A stretch of 64,000 bases of DNA, from positions 3,710,838-3,774,837 of the forward strand of contig NC_023135.1 in NCBI RefSeq assembly GCF_000511355.1. The letters run 5' to 3'. Shown here piece after piece: positions 27,099-37,047 of the stretch (the first letter of the stretch is position 1; each line of letters starts with the position of its first letter). This DNA comes from Leisingera methylohalidivorans DSM 14336 (GTDB lineage: Bacteria; Pseudomonadota; Alphaproteobacteria; Rhodobacterales; Rhodobacteraceae). The translations under genes were made by a program, and so were the position numbers. Below the pieces are notes generated by a model. That model made no database searches and had not been told where the DNA came from. It was given only the letters and a program-made list of their open reading frames with translations.

Positions 27099-28216
27099 TA
27101 TACTCCCCGCCTTGCCCGCAAATAGGCCACCCGCTCCCGGATCTCCTGCCGAACGTTTCCGCCGCGCGGCTGATCCCTGAGCGTGGTGAACCAATGTTCC
27201 GGCGGGTTGCGGCCCAGGCGGTTGCCGTTGAACTCCAGTCCGCGCAGCACGTCCTCACCTTCCGCAGGCAGCCGCTCCGGCACCTCGAACCCGTTCAGCG
27301 CGGCCCAGACACCAGTCCAAAGCCGCCCGACAGACCAAGGGTTATAGCCGCCGCCGCCTAGCACCAGCAGCCGCGGTGCCATCCCCATCAGCGCCCGTAC
27401 CACTGCCCAATGGGCGTTGTTCGACAGATCCAGATGCGGCAGCGGGTCCTCACTGACCGCATCCGCCCCGCATTGCAGCACGATGGCATCCGGCGCAAAA
27501 GCCGCGACCGCGGGCAGGATCAGCCCGTCGCGCGCATGGGCCATTTCGTCATCATTGAAGCCGCGCGGCACCGGCAGGTTCAGCGCCGACCCGCCTGCAT
27601 CCTCCGTCAGCCTGCCGGTCTTGGGCCACAGGTTTTCCTCATGCACCGAGATCATCAGCACGTCCGCATCACCGGCAAAGCCATGCTCCACCCCGTCCGC
27701 GTGATGGGCGTCAATGTCGACATAGGCGATCCGCTGCGCGCCGTGGTGGCGCAGCGACAGCATCGCCAGCACCGGATCGTTCAGATAGCAGAACCCGTTG
27801 GCCCGGTCCGGCATCCCGTGGTGGGTGCCACCCGCCGGGTTATAGACAATGCCGCCATCCGCCAGCAGCTCCCCCGCCAGGACCGAGCCGCCGGCCGCGG
27901 TGGCCGGGCGGCGGAAGATCTCCGGAAACACCGGGTTCGAGATCGTCCCCAGATGATGCCGCGCGCGCACCGCCCCGGTTACGGCCTGCGCCGCCTCGGC
28001 CGCCTGCAGCGCCGCGACATATTCCGGCGTGTGCCAGGCCGTCAGCACCGCCGGTTTCGCCCGCGGGGAATTCACATAGGCCCCGGCCGGCAGCCAGCCC
28101 AGCGCCCGGGACAGGTCCATCACGGTCGACACCCGCGGCACCCGCAGGGGATGGGTGCCGCCATAAGAGGAGCCACGGTAGATTTCCGATCCGATGAACA
28201 AGGGACGCGCCAGCAT
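27098..28216 (-). CDS. Histone deacetylase family (AcuC / acetylpolyamine amidohydrolase-like) hydrolase
   Basis: 372 residues of the arginase/deacetylase fold. GGTHHGMPDRANGFCYLND has the catalytic His pair. DIDAHHADGVEHGF supplies the zinc-binding Asp and His, QCGADAVSEDPLPHLDLS the second zinc Asp, and LGGGGYNPWSVGRLW the glycine-rich end. Such bacterial enzymes remove acyl groups from amines, polyamines or lysines; AcuC acts on acetyl-CoA synthetase. The start at 28216 (MLARPLFIGSEIYRGSSYGG) is where similarity to the family begins. It is inserted head-on between the substrate-binding and permease genes of a peptide-type ABC transporter, suggesting that it deacylates the imported compound (inference). 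Confidence 0.9.
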   Translation of the reverse strand: MLARPLFIGSEIYRGSSYGGTHPLRVPRVSTVMDLSRALGWLPAGAYVNSPRAKPAVLTAWHTPEYVAALQAAEAAQAVTGAVRARHHLGTISNPVFPEIFRRPATAAGGSVLAGELLADGGIVYNPAGGTHHGMPDRANGFCYLNDPVLAMLSLRHHGAQRIAYVDIDAHHADGVEHGFAGDADVLMISVHEENLWPKTGRLTEDAGGSALNLPVPRGFNDDEMAHARDGLILPAVAAFAPDAIVLQCGADAVSEDPLPHLDLSNNAHWAVVRALMGMAPRLLVLGGGGYNPWSVGRLWTGVWAALNGFEVPERLPAEGEDVLRGLEFNGNRLGRNPPEHWFTTLRDQPRGGNVRQEIRERVAYLRARRGV

Positions 28217-28427
28217 GAAGCATGTGATACCCTGCCGGGCCCGCAATGCGGAAGACCCCGTCTGGAAACAAGCCGCAGGCACGGCCCCCATGATCTGTGC
28301 GATAGCCGCGCATATTCCAGATGCTGCACATTCAACCCGCTGAGAACGGGAGATTATTTCCCCTTTTTGGCTCTGCTCTCCGGATCCCCTCTGGACCGCG
28401 CAGCGCTGCGCTCCTAACGTGGCGGCC

Positions 28428-29375
28428 ATGCTGCGTTATGCCCTGAAACGCCTGTTGTCGCTGATCGTCAGCCTGGCCGTTGCCTCGCTGGTGATTTTTC
28501 TTGTGGTGGAGGTGGCGCCGGGCGATCCTGCGGCCTTTATGCTGGGGGTCAATGCGCAGCCCGATACGGTTGCGGCCCTTCGGGCAGAGCTGGGGCTGGA
28601 TCAGGCCAAGGCGGCCCGCTACCTGACATGGGCCGCGGGCCTGCTGAACGGTGATTTCGGCACCTCCTATACCTACCGCACGCCGGTTGCGGGCATGATC
28701 GCCGACCGTCTGTGGGTATCGCTGCCGCTGGCGCTTTATGCGCTGACACTGTCCACCCTGATCGCCTTTCCGGCCGGCATCTATGCCGCCGCCCGCCGCG
28801 GCAAGCCGGGCGGCATGGCGGTGATGGGCGCCACCCAGCTGGGCGTAGCAGTGCCGAATTTCTGGTTCGCCATGATGCTGGTGCTGGTCTTTGCCATCAA
28901 CCTGCGCTGGTTCGGGGCCGGCGGTTTTCCCGGCTGGGAGGCCGGGCTTTGGACGGGTCTTCATGCGCTCACCCTGCCGGCCATCGCGCTGGCGCTGCCG
29001 CAGGCGGCGATCCTGACCCGGGTGATGCGCTCAGCACTCCTGGACATTCTCGGCGAAGACTTCATGCGCACCGCCCGCGCCAAGGGGCTGACCCGGCGCC
29101 AGGCGCTGTGGCGGCACGGGGTCCGCAATGCGCTGATCCCGGTGCTGACCATCATCGGCCTGCAGTTTTCCTTCCTGCTTGCGGGCGCCATCATCATTGA
29201 GCAGGTGTTTTTTCTGCCCGGCCTTGGGCGGCTGGTGTTCCAGGCGATCTCGGCACGGGATCTGATCGTGGTGGAATCGGTGGTGATGCTGCTGGTCTTT
29301 GCAGTGATCACGGTGAATTTCCTGGTCGATCTTACCTATGCGCTGGTGGACCCGCGGCTGAGGAGCCGGACATGA
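28428..29375 (+). CDS. ABC transporter permease, DppB type
   Basis: 315 residues with six membrane segments. MLRYALKRLLSLIVSLAVASLVIFLVV is the typical first helix of family 5 permeases, PGDP follows, and the EAA loop (EDFMRTARAKGLTRRQALWRHGVRNALIPVLTIIG) couples to the ATPase. A GTG three codons upstream (28419) is an alternative start. It is divergent from the deacetylase gene and overlaps the next permease gene by four bases (ATGA). Confidence 0.93.
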   Translation: MLRYALKRLLSLIVSLAVASLVIFLVVEVAPGDPAAFMLGVNAQPDTVAALRAELGLDQAKAARYLTWAAGLLNGDFGTSYTYRTPVAGMIADRLWVSLPLALYALTLSTLIAFPAGIYAAARRGKPGGMAVMGATQLGVAVPNFWFAMMLVLVFAINLRWFGAGGFPGWEAGLWTGLHALTLPAIALALPQAAILTRVMRSALLDILGEDFMRTARAKGLTRRQALWRHGVRNALIPVLTIIGLQFSFLLAGAIIIEQVFFLPGLGRLVFQAISARDLIVVESVVMLLVFAVITVNFLVDLTYALVDPRLRSRT

Positions 29376-30187
29376 CCCGCGGCCTGATCCTTGGCGGTGC
29401 GCTGTCGGCGCTGGTGCTGCTGGCGGCGCTGATGTCGTTCCTGTGGACGCCCTTTGACCACGCAGCCATGAACATCCCCGCCAAGCTGCAGCCGCCCAAT
29501 GCGCAGCACTGGCTGGGCACCGATCATTTCGGCCGCGACCTGATGTCGATGATCATGGTGGGGGCCCGCACCTCCATCGCCGTGGCGCTGGTGGCTGTCG
29601 GCATCGGCATGGGCGCCGGTGTGCCGCTGGGCCTTGCCGCTGCGGCGCGCAAGGGCACCTGGCTGGATGAGGCGATCATGCGCGGCAATGATCTGGTTTT
29701 TGCCTTCCCCGCGCTGGTGATTGCCATCCTGATCACCGCTGTCCTGGGCGCCGGGGCCGTCAACGCCATCATCGCCATCGGCATTTTCAACATCCCCGTC
29801 TTTGCCCGCATCACTCGCGGCGCGGCGCTGTCGCTGTGGGAACGCGAGTTCATTCTCGCCGCGCGGGTTGCCGGCAAGGGGGCCGCGCGGATCTCGGCCG
29901 AGCACATCCTGCCGAATGTGATGAACCTCTTGATCGTGCAGGGCACCATCCAGTTTTCGCTGGGCATCCTGGCGGAAGCGGGGCTCAGCTATGTCGGCCT
30001 CGGCGCCCAGCCGCCCACGCCCAGCTGGGGCCGGATGCTGGCGGATGCGCAGACAATGGTCAGCTTTGCCCCGCATCTGGCGCTGGTGCCGGGCACTGCC
30101 ATCATCCTCACCGTGCTGGGGCTGAACCTCCTGGGCGACGGGTTGCGCGACTGGCTGGACCCGAAGCTGCGGGTGGCGCGCGCATGA
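29372..30187 (+). CDS. ABC transporter permease, DppC type
   Basis: 271 residues with about six membrane segments. HWLGTDHFGRDLMSMIMVGARTSIAVAL is the hallmark of DppC-type permeases, and the EAA loop is WEREFILAARVAGKGAARISAEHILPNV. It is the second permease half of the importer. The start overlaps the upstream stop and the stop overlaps the ATPase gene start, each by ATGA. Confidence 0.93.
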   Translation: MTRGLILGGALSALVLLAALMSFLWTPFDHAAMNIPAKLQPPNAQHWLGTDHFGRDLMSMIMVGARTSIAVALVAVGIGMGAGVPLGLAAAARKGTWLDEAIMRGNDLVFAFPALVIAILITAVLGAGAVNAIIAIGIFNIPVFARITRGAALSLWEREFILAARVAGKGAARISAEHILPNVMNLLIVQGTIQFSLGILAEAGLSYVGLGAQPPTPSWGRMLADAQTMVSFAPHLALVPGTAIILTVLGLNLLGDGLRDWLDPKLRVARA

Positions 30188-31791
30188 CCCTGCTTGATGT
30201 CACCAGCCTGTCGGTCAGGATCGGCGCATTTCAGGTGCTGAAGGACGTCTGCTTCCACGTCGATCCGGGCGAAACCGTCGCCGTCACCGGCGAAAGCGGA
30301 TCCGGCAAGTCGATGACAGCGCTGGCCATCATGCAGCTGCTGCCGGAAACAGTCCACGCCAAGGGCTACATCACCCTGAACGGAACCCAGCTGCAGGAGC
30401 AGTCCGAGACGCAGATGTGCGCCATCCGCGGCCAGTCCATCGGCATGGTGTTCCAAGAGCCGATGACCGCGCTGAACCCGGTCAAAACCATCGGCGATCA
30501 GGTGATGGAGACGATCCTGATCCACCAGGCGATGCCCCGCGCGCAGGCCGAAGCCCGCGCCCGCGAGGTGCTGGAGCGGGTGGGCCTGCCGGCGGACCGG
30601 TTTCCCCTCGCGCGCTACCCGCATGAGCTGTCGGGCGGCCAGCGGCAGCGGGTGGTGATCGCCATGGCCATCGCCCTGCGCCCCAAGCTGCTGATCGCGG
30701 ATGAACCGACCACCGCGCTGGATGTCACCACCCAGGCGCAGATCCTCGACCTGCTGAAAGATCTTGTGCAGGACTATGGCATGGGGCTGCTGATCATCAC
30801 CCATGACCTGGCCGTCGTCGCGGATCTGGCCGACCGGATCGTCGTCATGCGGGATGGCGCGGTGGTGGAGACCGGCCACACCAGCTGGCTTTTGCGCAAC
30901 ATGCGCCATCCCTACACGCGGATGCTGTTTGCCGCTTCAAACCATCAGGTGGCGCTGCCGGACCCGCCTGCCCCGGCGCCGCTGCTGGAGGTCAGGAATG
31001 CGGTCCGAGACTACAAAACCCCGCGCGGATCATGGTTTGGAAAACCCGGCACATTCCGCGCCGTGAACGATGTCTCCTTCACCCTGAACCGCGGTGAACG
31101 GCTGGGGCTGGTGGGTGAGTCGGGCTGCGGAAAATCGACCCTGACACGGGCGATTCTGGGGTTGGAACCATTGCAAGGCGGGGAGATTCGCCTGAATGGC
31201 GCGCCCGTCGCGACTCACCCCGGTTCAACGGTCCGGCGCAAGATGCAGGTGGTGTTCCAGGACCCCTATGGCAGCTTCAACCCGCGCCATAAGGTGGAGC
31301 GTCTGATCACCGAACCCTTCTATTCGCTGCCCGATCCGCCAAGCGGGGCGGCGCGCGCCGGGCTGATTTCCGAAACCCTCTCCGCCGTCGGGCTGAAGCC
31401 TGAAGATGGCGGCAAATACATCCACCAGTTCTCCGGCGGACAGCGCCAGCGCCTCGCAATTGCCCGCGCATTGATCACACGGCCCGAACTGATCATCTTT
31501 GACGAGGCGGTCTCTGCTCTCGACGTTTCGGTGCGGGCCCGGATCCTCGACCTGCTGGCAGAACTGTGCGCGGCCTACAGCCTCACCTATCTGTTCATCA
31601 GCCATGACCTGAGCGTGGTGCGGACGATCACCGACCGCTGCCTGGTGATGCAGCAGGGAGAGATCGTCGAACAGGGCGCAACCGAGGATGTGTTCTCCAA
31701 CCCGCAGCACCCCTATACCCGGCAGCTGATCGCCGCAGCCCCGGTGCTGCCGGAGCTGACCGATACCGAAAGGAGCCCGCAGCATGTCTGA
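30184..31791 (+). CDS. Fused dual ABC ATPase (DppD-DppF type)
   Basis: 535 residues containing two complete ATP-binding domains. The first has Walker [10 protein letters not shown]-loop [13 protein letters not shown], signature LSGGQRQR and Walker [13 protein letters not shown]. The second (from about 265) has [30 protein letters not shown] and [12 protein letters not shown], where the usual Glu-Pro is Glu-Ala. Dipeptide importers often have these as two proteins; here they are one chain, as in GsiA/YejF. It overlaps both neighbours, by 4 bases upstream and 8 downstream, so the importer and the aldehyde dehydrogenase are one operon. Confidence 0.93.
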   Translation: MTLLDVTSLSVRIGAFQVLKDVCFHVDPGETVAVTGESGSGKSMTALAIMQLLPETVHAKGYITLNGTQLQEQSETQMCAIRGQSIGMVFQEPMTALNPVKTIGDQVMETILIHQAMPRAQAEARAREVLERVGLPADRFPLARYPHELSGGQRQRVVIAMAIALRPKLLIADEPTTALDVTTQAQILDLLKDLVQDYGMGLLIITHDLAVVADLADRIVVMRDGAVVETGHTSWLLRNMRHPYTRMLFAASNHQVALPDPPAPAPLLEVRNAVRDYKTPRGSWFGKPGTFRAVNDVSFTLNRGERLGLVGESGCGKSTLTRAILGLEPLQGGEIRLNGAPVATHPGSTVRRKMQVVFQDPYGSFNPRHKVERLITEPFYSLPDPPSGAARAGLISETLSAVGLKPEDGGKYIHQFSGGQRQRLAIARALITRPELIIFDEAVSALDVSVRARILDLLAELCAAYSLTYLFISHDLSVVRTITDRCLVMQQGEIVEQGATEDVFSNPQHPYTRQLIAAAPVLPELTDTERSPQHV

Positions 31792-33235
31792 CCCTCTCTG
31801 GTTTGATCCCGCGCTTTGCCTGATCGGCGGCAACTGGCGGCCTGCCGCCAGCGGCGGGACCCTGCCGCTGGCAAACCCGTCGGATGGCAGCGAGATCTGC
31901 CGGATTGCCCGGGGCAGTGCGGCAGATATCGACGCCGCCGTGCATGCGGCCGGGGCCGCACTGGATGGCGGATGGGGGCAAATGAGTGCCTTGGAACGCG
32001 GCCGCATCCTGACCCGGATCGGCCAGTTCGTGCTGGAGCGGGTGGAACTTCTGGCTGCGCTGGAGGCGATGGATGTGGGCAAGCCGCTGGCCCAGGCGCG
32101 CGCCGATGCGGTGGCATTGGCGCGCTACTGCGAATTCTACGGCGGCGCGGCGGACAAGGTGACGGGGGAGACCATTCCCTATCTCGACGGCTACACCGTT
32201 TATACCCTGCGCGAGCCGCATGGGGTAACCGGCCATATCGTGCCCTGGAATTACCCGATGCAGATCATCGGGCGTTCGGTCGGGGCGGCGCTGGCGATGG
32301 GCAATGCCTGCGTGCTGAAACCCGCCGAAGAGGCCTGCCTCACGGCGCTGGCTTTTGCTCATATTGCGATGGAGGCCGGGCTGCCCGCCGGGGCGCTGAA
32401 TGTGGTGCCGGGTCTGGGACGGGACGCCGGCGCAGCGCTGGCGGGGCATCCCGGTGTGCAGCATATCTCCTTTACCGGGTCGGTCAGGACCGGGGCGCTG
32501 GTGCAGCAGGCGGCGGGCGCCAATGTGGTTCCGGTGACGCTGGAGCTGGGCGGGAAATCCCCGCAGCTGGTGTTTGACGACGCGGACCTGGATGCGGCGC
32601 TGCCGTTTCTGGTGAACGCGGGCATTCAGAATGCCGGCCAGACCTGTTCGGCCTCCTCCCGCATTCTGGTGCAGCGCGCGGTCTATGACGACGTGAAGGC
32701 GCGGATGGCAGCGGCCTATGGCGCGCTGACCGTGGGGCCGGCCGTCGCGGACTTGCGGCTGGGGCCGCTGATCTCTGCCCGGCAGAAGCAGATTGTCGAA
32801 GGCTATCTGCAGCAGGGCGCGGACCTGCCGGTGGCGGCGCAAGGCAGCATCGTTCCGCAGGCGCCAAAGACCGGCGCCTATGTGCGCCCCACCCTGTTCG
32901 CTGACGTGCCGGAGGACCATGTGCTGGCGCGCGAGGAGATCTTTGGCCCGGTTCAGGTGCTGATCCCCTTTGACACGGAGGAAGACGCGCTGCGGATCGC
33001 CAACGCGACCGATTACGGGCTGGTCGCCAGCGTCTGGACCCGTGACGGGGCGCGGCAGATGCGGCTGGCGAAACGCCTGCGCGCGGGGCAGGTGTTCCTC
33101 AACAATTACGGCGCCGGCGGCGGCGTGGAACTGCCCTTCGGCGGGGTCGGAAAATCCGGCCACGGGCGGGAAAAGGGGTTTGAGGCGCTGTACGGTTTCT
33201 CGCAGCTCAAGACCGTTGCGGCGCATCACGGGTAG
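31784..33235 (+). CDS. NAD(P)-dependent aldehyde dehydrogenase
   Basis: 483 residues, full length for the ALDH superfamily. VTGHIVPWNYPMQIIGR has the catalytic Asn. HISFTGSVRTG is the nucleotide-binding loop, LELGGKSPQLV contains Glu254 and NAGQTCSASSRILV contains the nucleophile Cys288. EEIFGPVQVLIPFDTEEDALRIANATDYGL is also typical. The closest type by eye is betaine-aldehyde / gamma-aminobutyraldehyde dehydrogenase, but substrate assignment is not secure. Its start lies inside the ATPase gene, so it is co-expressed with the importer and probably oxidises an aldehyde derived from the imported compound. Confidence 0.92.
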   Translation: MSDPLWFDPALCLIGGNWRPAASGGTLPLANPSDGSEICRIARGSAADIDAAVHAAGAALDGGWGQMSALERGRILTRIGQFVLERVELLAALEAMDVGKPLAQARADAVALARYCEFYGGAADKVTGETIPYLDGYTVYTLREPHGVTGHIVPWNYPMQIIGRSVGAALAMGNACVLKPAEEACLTALAFAHIAMEAGLPAGALNVVPGLGRDAGAALAGHPGVQHISFTGSVRTGALVQQAAGANVVPVTLELGGKSPQLVFDDADLDAALPFLVNAGIQNAGQTCSASSRILVQRAVYDDVKARMAAAYGALTVGPAVADLRLGPLISARQKQIVEGYLQQGADLPVAAQGSIVPQAPKTGAYVRPTLFADVPEDHVLAREEIFGPVQVLIPFDTEEDALRIANATDYGLVASVWTRDGARQMRLAKRLRAGQVFLNNYGAGGGVELPFGGVGKSGHGREKGFEALYGFSQLKTVAAHHG

Positions 33236-33262
33236 GGTGGATATTCAGGTCAGCAGTTATTA

Positions 33263-33290
33263 CCCAATGTTTCGCGCGCGAAACATTGGG
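33263..33290. repeat. Perfect 28 bp palindrome between convergent genes
   Basis: The half-site CCCAATGTTTCGCG is followed immediately by its exact reverse complement, with no spacer. It lies 27 bases after the aldehyde dehydrogenase stop and 65 bases from the pncB stop. There is no T-tract on either strand, so it is not a classical intrinsic terminator; a small hairpin (GCAGA / TCTGC) follows it. Confidence 0.8.
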
Positions 33291-33355
33291 GCAGAGGTTC
33301 TGCCGCTAATTGTACCGCCTTGCCTGAAACCCGCCGCAAGACTGGCGAAGTCTTA

Positions 33356-34645
33356 TCAAACGATTACCGCCTGCCGCTCTTGATCGCCAACGCCGAACAC
33401 CCGCTTGTAGCGCGCGATTTCTGCCGCCGGTCCCATCGCCTTTTCCGGGTTGTCGGAGAGTTTCACCGTGGGACGGCCATTGGCGGCAACCGCCTTGCAG
33501 ACCAGCGAGAACGGCGCCAGCGCGTCGCCGGGGACAAGCCCGCGGAAATCATTGGTCAGCAGCGTCCCCCAGCCGAAGGAGACCTTGGTGCGGGAGGAAA
33601 ACCGGGCGTGCAGGTCCGCGATCTGCTGCACATCGAGGCCATCCGAGAAAATCACCCGTTTGTCCGCCGGATCCTCGCCCCGCTGCTGCCACCAGTTGAT
33701 CGCCACCTCCGCGCCCTTGGCCGGGTCGCCGCTGTCGATGCGGATGCCGGTCCAGCCGGCCAGCCAGTCCGGTGCGCGGTCCAGGAAACCTTGGGTGCCA
33801 TAGGTATCCGGCAGGATGATGCGCAGGTTGCCCTCGTGCTCGTCATGCCAGTCGGACAGCACGTCATAGGGCGCCCGGGCCAGCGCCGCGTCGCTGTCTG
33901 CCAGTGCCGAATAGACCATCGGCAGCTCATGCGCGTTGGTGCCGATCGCCTCCACCTCGCGGTGCATGGCGATCAGGCAGTTGGAGGTGCCGGTGAATTT
34001 GCCCCCCAGCCCCTCGTGCATCGCCTGCACGCACCAGTCCTGCCACAGGAAGGAATGGCGGCGGCGGGTGCCGAAATCGGCAATTGTCAGCCCGTCAATG
34101 CCGCGCAGGCGTTCGATTTTTTCCCAGACCTTGGTCATCGCGCGGGCATAGAGCACCTGCAGCTCGAAGCGGCCCATGCTGTTGATCACCGCACGGCTGC
34201 GCAGCTCCATCAGCACCGCCAACGCCGGAATTTCCCACAGCATCACCTCGTGCCATTTGCCCTCGAAGGTCAGCTCATACTGGTCGCCCTTGCGTTCCAG
34301 ATGGTAGGGCGGCAGGCGCAGCCCCTCGAACCATTCCATGAAATCGGGGCGGAACATCTGCCGCTTGCCATAGAATGTATTGCCGCGCAGCCAGGTGCTT
34401 TCACCGCGGCTGAGCGAAAGCGAGCGGATGTGATCCAGCTGCTCGCGCAGCTCGCCCTCGTCGATCAGCCGGGCCAGCGGCACATGGGTGGAGCGGTTGA
34501 TCAGCGAGAAGGTCACCGTGGTGTCCGGCTTGTTGCGGAACACCGACTGGCACATCAGCAGCTTGTAGAAGTCGGTATCAATCAGGGACCGGACGATCGG
34601 ATCGATCTTCCATTTGTGATTGTAAACGCGGGTTGCAATATCCAC
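33356..34645 (-). CDS. pncB: Nicotinate phosphoribosyltransferase
   Basis: 429 residues. DTDFYKLLMCQSVF, NTFYGKRQMF, FGTRRRHSFLWQ, GTSNCLIAM (with the phosphorylation-site region), GIRIDSGDP and FSDGLDVQQIADLH are the classical PncB motifs. It converts nicotinate and PRPP to nicotinate mononucleotide in NAD salvage. The start is a GTG at 34645 with GAGG upstream. It is on the same strand as the hybrid kinase and pncA upstream of it, with 62 bases between the kinase stop and this start. Confidence 0.95.
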   Translation of the reverse strand: MDIATRVYNHKWKIDPIVRSLIDTDFYKLLMCQSVFRNKPDTTVTFSLINRSTHVPLARLIDEGELREQLDHIRSLSLSRGESTWLRGNTFYGKRQMFRPDFMEWFEGLRLPPYHLERKGDQYELTFEGKWHEVMLWEIPALAVLMELRSRAVINSMGRFELQVLYARAMTKVWEKIERLRGIDGLTIADFGTRRRHSFLWQDWCVQAMHEGLGGKFTGTSNCLIAMHREVEAIGTNAHELPMVYSALADSDAALARAPYDVLSDWHDEHEGNLRIILPDTYGTQGFLDRAPDWLAGWTGIRIDSGDPAKGAEVAINWWQQRGEDPADKRVIFSDGLDVQQIADLHARFSSRTKVSFGWGTLLTNDFRGLVPGDALAPFSLVCKAVAANGRPTVKLSDNPEKAMGPAAEIARYKRVFGVGDQERQAVIV

Positions 34646-34707
34646 CGGCAGCCTCGTGCATAAGGGTCACTGATTGATAGATTAGCCCGCCTGCCGGGGC
34701 AAGGACA

Positions 34708-36975
34708 TCAACCCGCGCGGCGGGCTTGCGCCTGCAGGGCCACCTGGCCCAGCACGTCCAGAAGCGCCCTCCGGCTGATCGGCTTGCTCATGAAATCATC
34801 CATACCGGCATCCAGGCAGGCCTTGCGGTCGGACTCAAAGGCGTTGGCGGTCAGGGCCACGATGGCCGGCTGCGGCAGGGCCCCGGCACGGATCGCCCGG
34901 GTGGCTTCCAGCCCGTCCATCTGCGGCATCGACATATCCATCAGAATGACATCTGGCGCAAAGTCTTCAAAACGCGCCACGGCCTCGCGGCCATCCTTGG
35001 CAAAGGCCAGCTCCACCGGGGAGGATTGCAGGAATTTTTCGATCAGCACCCGGTTCACCGCGTTGTCCTCGGCGACCAGAACCCGCAGACCGTCCAGTGC
35101 CGCGGAACCCTCCGGATAGGCCGCTGCGGCGGTCGTTTTTGCAGGTTCCGCCAGAGGCGATTGCAACCGCAGCCGCACCGTGAAACAGGACCCCAGGCCC
35201 GGTTCCGACGCGGCCGCGATGCTGCCGCCCATTGCTTCCGCCAAGCGGCGGCAAATGGCCAGCCCAAGCCCGGTGCCGCCAAAGCGGCGGCTGATCGCAG
35301 CATCCGCCTGGGAAAACCGCTCAAACACCTTGCCAAGCTTTTCGGCGGCGATGCCAATTCCGGTATCCGCCACCGAGAACACCAGATCGTGGCCTGCCCC
35401 CGATGCCGCCGGTTCGGCATCCAGCGTCACCAGCACCCGGCCCTGCTCCGTGAACTTGATCGCATTGCCGGTGAGGTTCATCAGAATCTGCCGGATCCGC
35501 CGGTCATCCCCGCATAGCTGGCAGGGCACACGGCCCGTGATGTTCAGAACCAGCTCCAGCCCTTTGGCGTCTGCCTGGGCCTGCAGCAGGCGGACAGTTT
35601 CCTCAAAGCAGGCGTGCGGATCAAAGTTGACCTGGCTGAGGTTCAGCTCCCCGGCATCCATTTGCGAAAAATCGAGGACATCATTGATCAGCGCCAGCAG
35701 GGTATCCGCCGAACTGAGGATGGTATCGGCGTACAGGGCCTGCTCTTCGGTCAGGCTGCTCTCGCGCAACAGCTGCGCCATGCCGATCACCCCGTTCATC
35801 GGCGTGCGGATTTCATGGCTCATCGTGGCCAGGAAGTCGGCCTTGGCGCGGGCGCCTTCCTCGGCAGCGGCACGGGCCTGTTCCAATTGCTGGGAATGCT
35901 CCTTGGCCGCGGTGATGTCCCGCTCCACCGCGATCTGGGTTTCCAGTTCGCCGGCCGCATTCAGCATCGACACCTGGTTGGTCTCGATCCAGACCCGCCG
36001 CCCGTCCTTGCAGCGGTTGCGGATCTCCACCCGCACAGGCCGCGCATGACGCAGGCTGTCTTGCAGCAGCTGGATCGTCGCAGGATCGGTTTCGCCGCTG
36101 TTCAGCAGATCGCCGGGAAACTGGCCCTGCGCCTCGTCAAAGCTGTAACCGGTGATCCGGGTGAAACTGTCGTTCACCCAGGTGATGCGCCCGTCGCGGT
36201 CCATCAGCATCACGCTGTCGTTGGCATTTTTGGCGACCAGCGCCAGGCGCTTGGCCTCCATTTTCTGATCGGAAAGCCGGACATAGGCGGCTTCCAGTTC
36301 CTCCTGCTGGAGGGCCTGGGCCAGCAGGACGCTGCGGTTCCGGGTGAAATTGCGCATGACATGGGTAAGAAACCAGATAAAGGAGGCAATAAGCGCAAGC
36401 ACTCCGGCCAGATGCAGCGAATACACTGGCGCCATGACCGGGATTTTAACGATCTCCACTGCCAGAAAAACAACTGGCAGCACAGCATAGGTGACAAGTC
36501 TGGCAGTGACCGCAAGCGGGTGATACGGCAGCACCAGCCCGGCATTGATCGCCATCCCGGTCAGCAGACAGATGGTATACAGCGGCTCATAGTGCGCGTG
36601 CGACAGCGGTGCCTGCGTTTCGCCCCAGAAAGGGACCGCCGCGGCCGCGCCAAGCGCCAAGGCGTGCAAAAAGGCGGTCAGCGCTGTCAGCCGCCGCAGC
36701 CCCTCCTCGCCCATTCCGCGGCAGACCAGATGATCCGCACGGCGCAGCAGGAGGCAGTCCGCAACATCCCCGGCAACGGCAAGCGCAAAAGCCAGCAATG
36801 CGTAAACCGGCGGCACGGCCAGGCCAAGAACGGCGAAGGCAAAGGTCATGAACAGCAGACGGGCCCGGAACGCCCGGACATGGCCGCGGCAATAGCGCAG
36901 CAGCAGCTCAAGCGAACCGTATCGCCTGTTAAAGTTGGCCAGCGGTCCATTGCCGGCCCAGTCCGAAGTGTCCAT
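34708..36975 (-). CDS. Membrane-anchored hybrid histidine kinase with PAS and receiver domains
   Basis: 755 residues. The N-terminal 40-230 has about five to six membrane segments and no large periplasmic loop, suggesting a membrane-embedded sensor. A coiled linker leads to a PAS/PAC domain (about 245-365; ITWVNDSFTRITGYSFDEA). The HisKA domain has [15 protein letters not shown] with His387; the HATPase domain has DTGIGI and GTGLGLAI; the receiver (about 630-750) has LMDMSMPQMDG with Asp680 and a KPI lysine. No response regulator is adjacent, so output may pass through an Hpt protein elsewhere. It lies between pncA and pncB on the same strand, which makes a link to NAD metabolism worth asking, though nothing in the sequence proves it. 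Confidence 0.92.
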   Translation of the reverse strand: MDTSDWAGNGPLANFNRRYGSLELLLRYCRGHVRAFRARLLFMTFAFAVLGLAVPPVYALLAFALAVAGDVADCLLLRRADHLVCRGMGEEGLRRLTALTAFLHALALGAAAAVPFWGETQAPLSHAHYEPLYTICLLTGMAINAGLVLPYHPLAVTARLVTYAVLPVVFLAVEIVKIPVMAPVYSLHLAGVLALIASFIWFLTHVMRNFTRNRSVLLAQALQQEELEAAYVRLSDQKMEAKRLALVAKNANDSVMLMDRDGRITWVNDSFTRITGYSFDEAQGQFPGDLLNSGETDPATIQLLQDSLRHARPVRVEIRNRCKDGRRVWIETNQVSMLNAAGELETQIAVERDITAAKEHSQQLEQARAAAEEGARAKADFLATMSHEIRTPMNGVIGMAQLLRESSLTEEQALYADTILSSADTLLALINDVLDFSQMDAGELNLSQVNFDPHACFEETVRLLQAQADAKGLELVLNITGRVPCQLCGDDRRIRQILMNLTGNAIKFTEQGRVLVTLDAEPAASGAGHDLVFSVADTGIGIAAEKLGKVFERFSQADAAISRRFGGTGLGLAICRRLAEAMGGSIAAASEPGLGSCFTVRLRLQSPLAEPAKTTAAAAYPEGSAALDGLRVLVAEDNAVNRVLIEKFLQSSPVELAFAKDGREAVARFEDFAPDVILMDMSMPQMDGLEATRAIRAGALPQPAIVALTANAFESDRKACLDAGMDDFMSKPISRRALLDVLGQVALQAQARRAG

Positions 36976-37047
36976 CAGTCAGCCTTGGCGTCTGTCCGGG
37001 TGCCTGGGCAGCATAGCAACACGTTTGTTAATATTTCGACACTCCCC

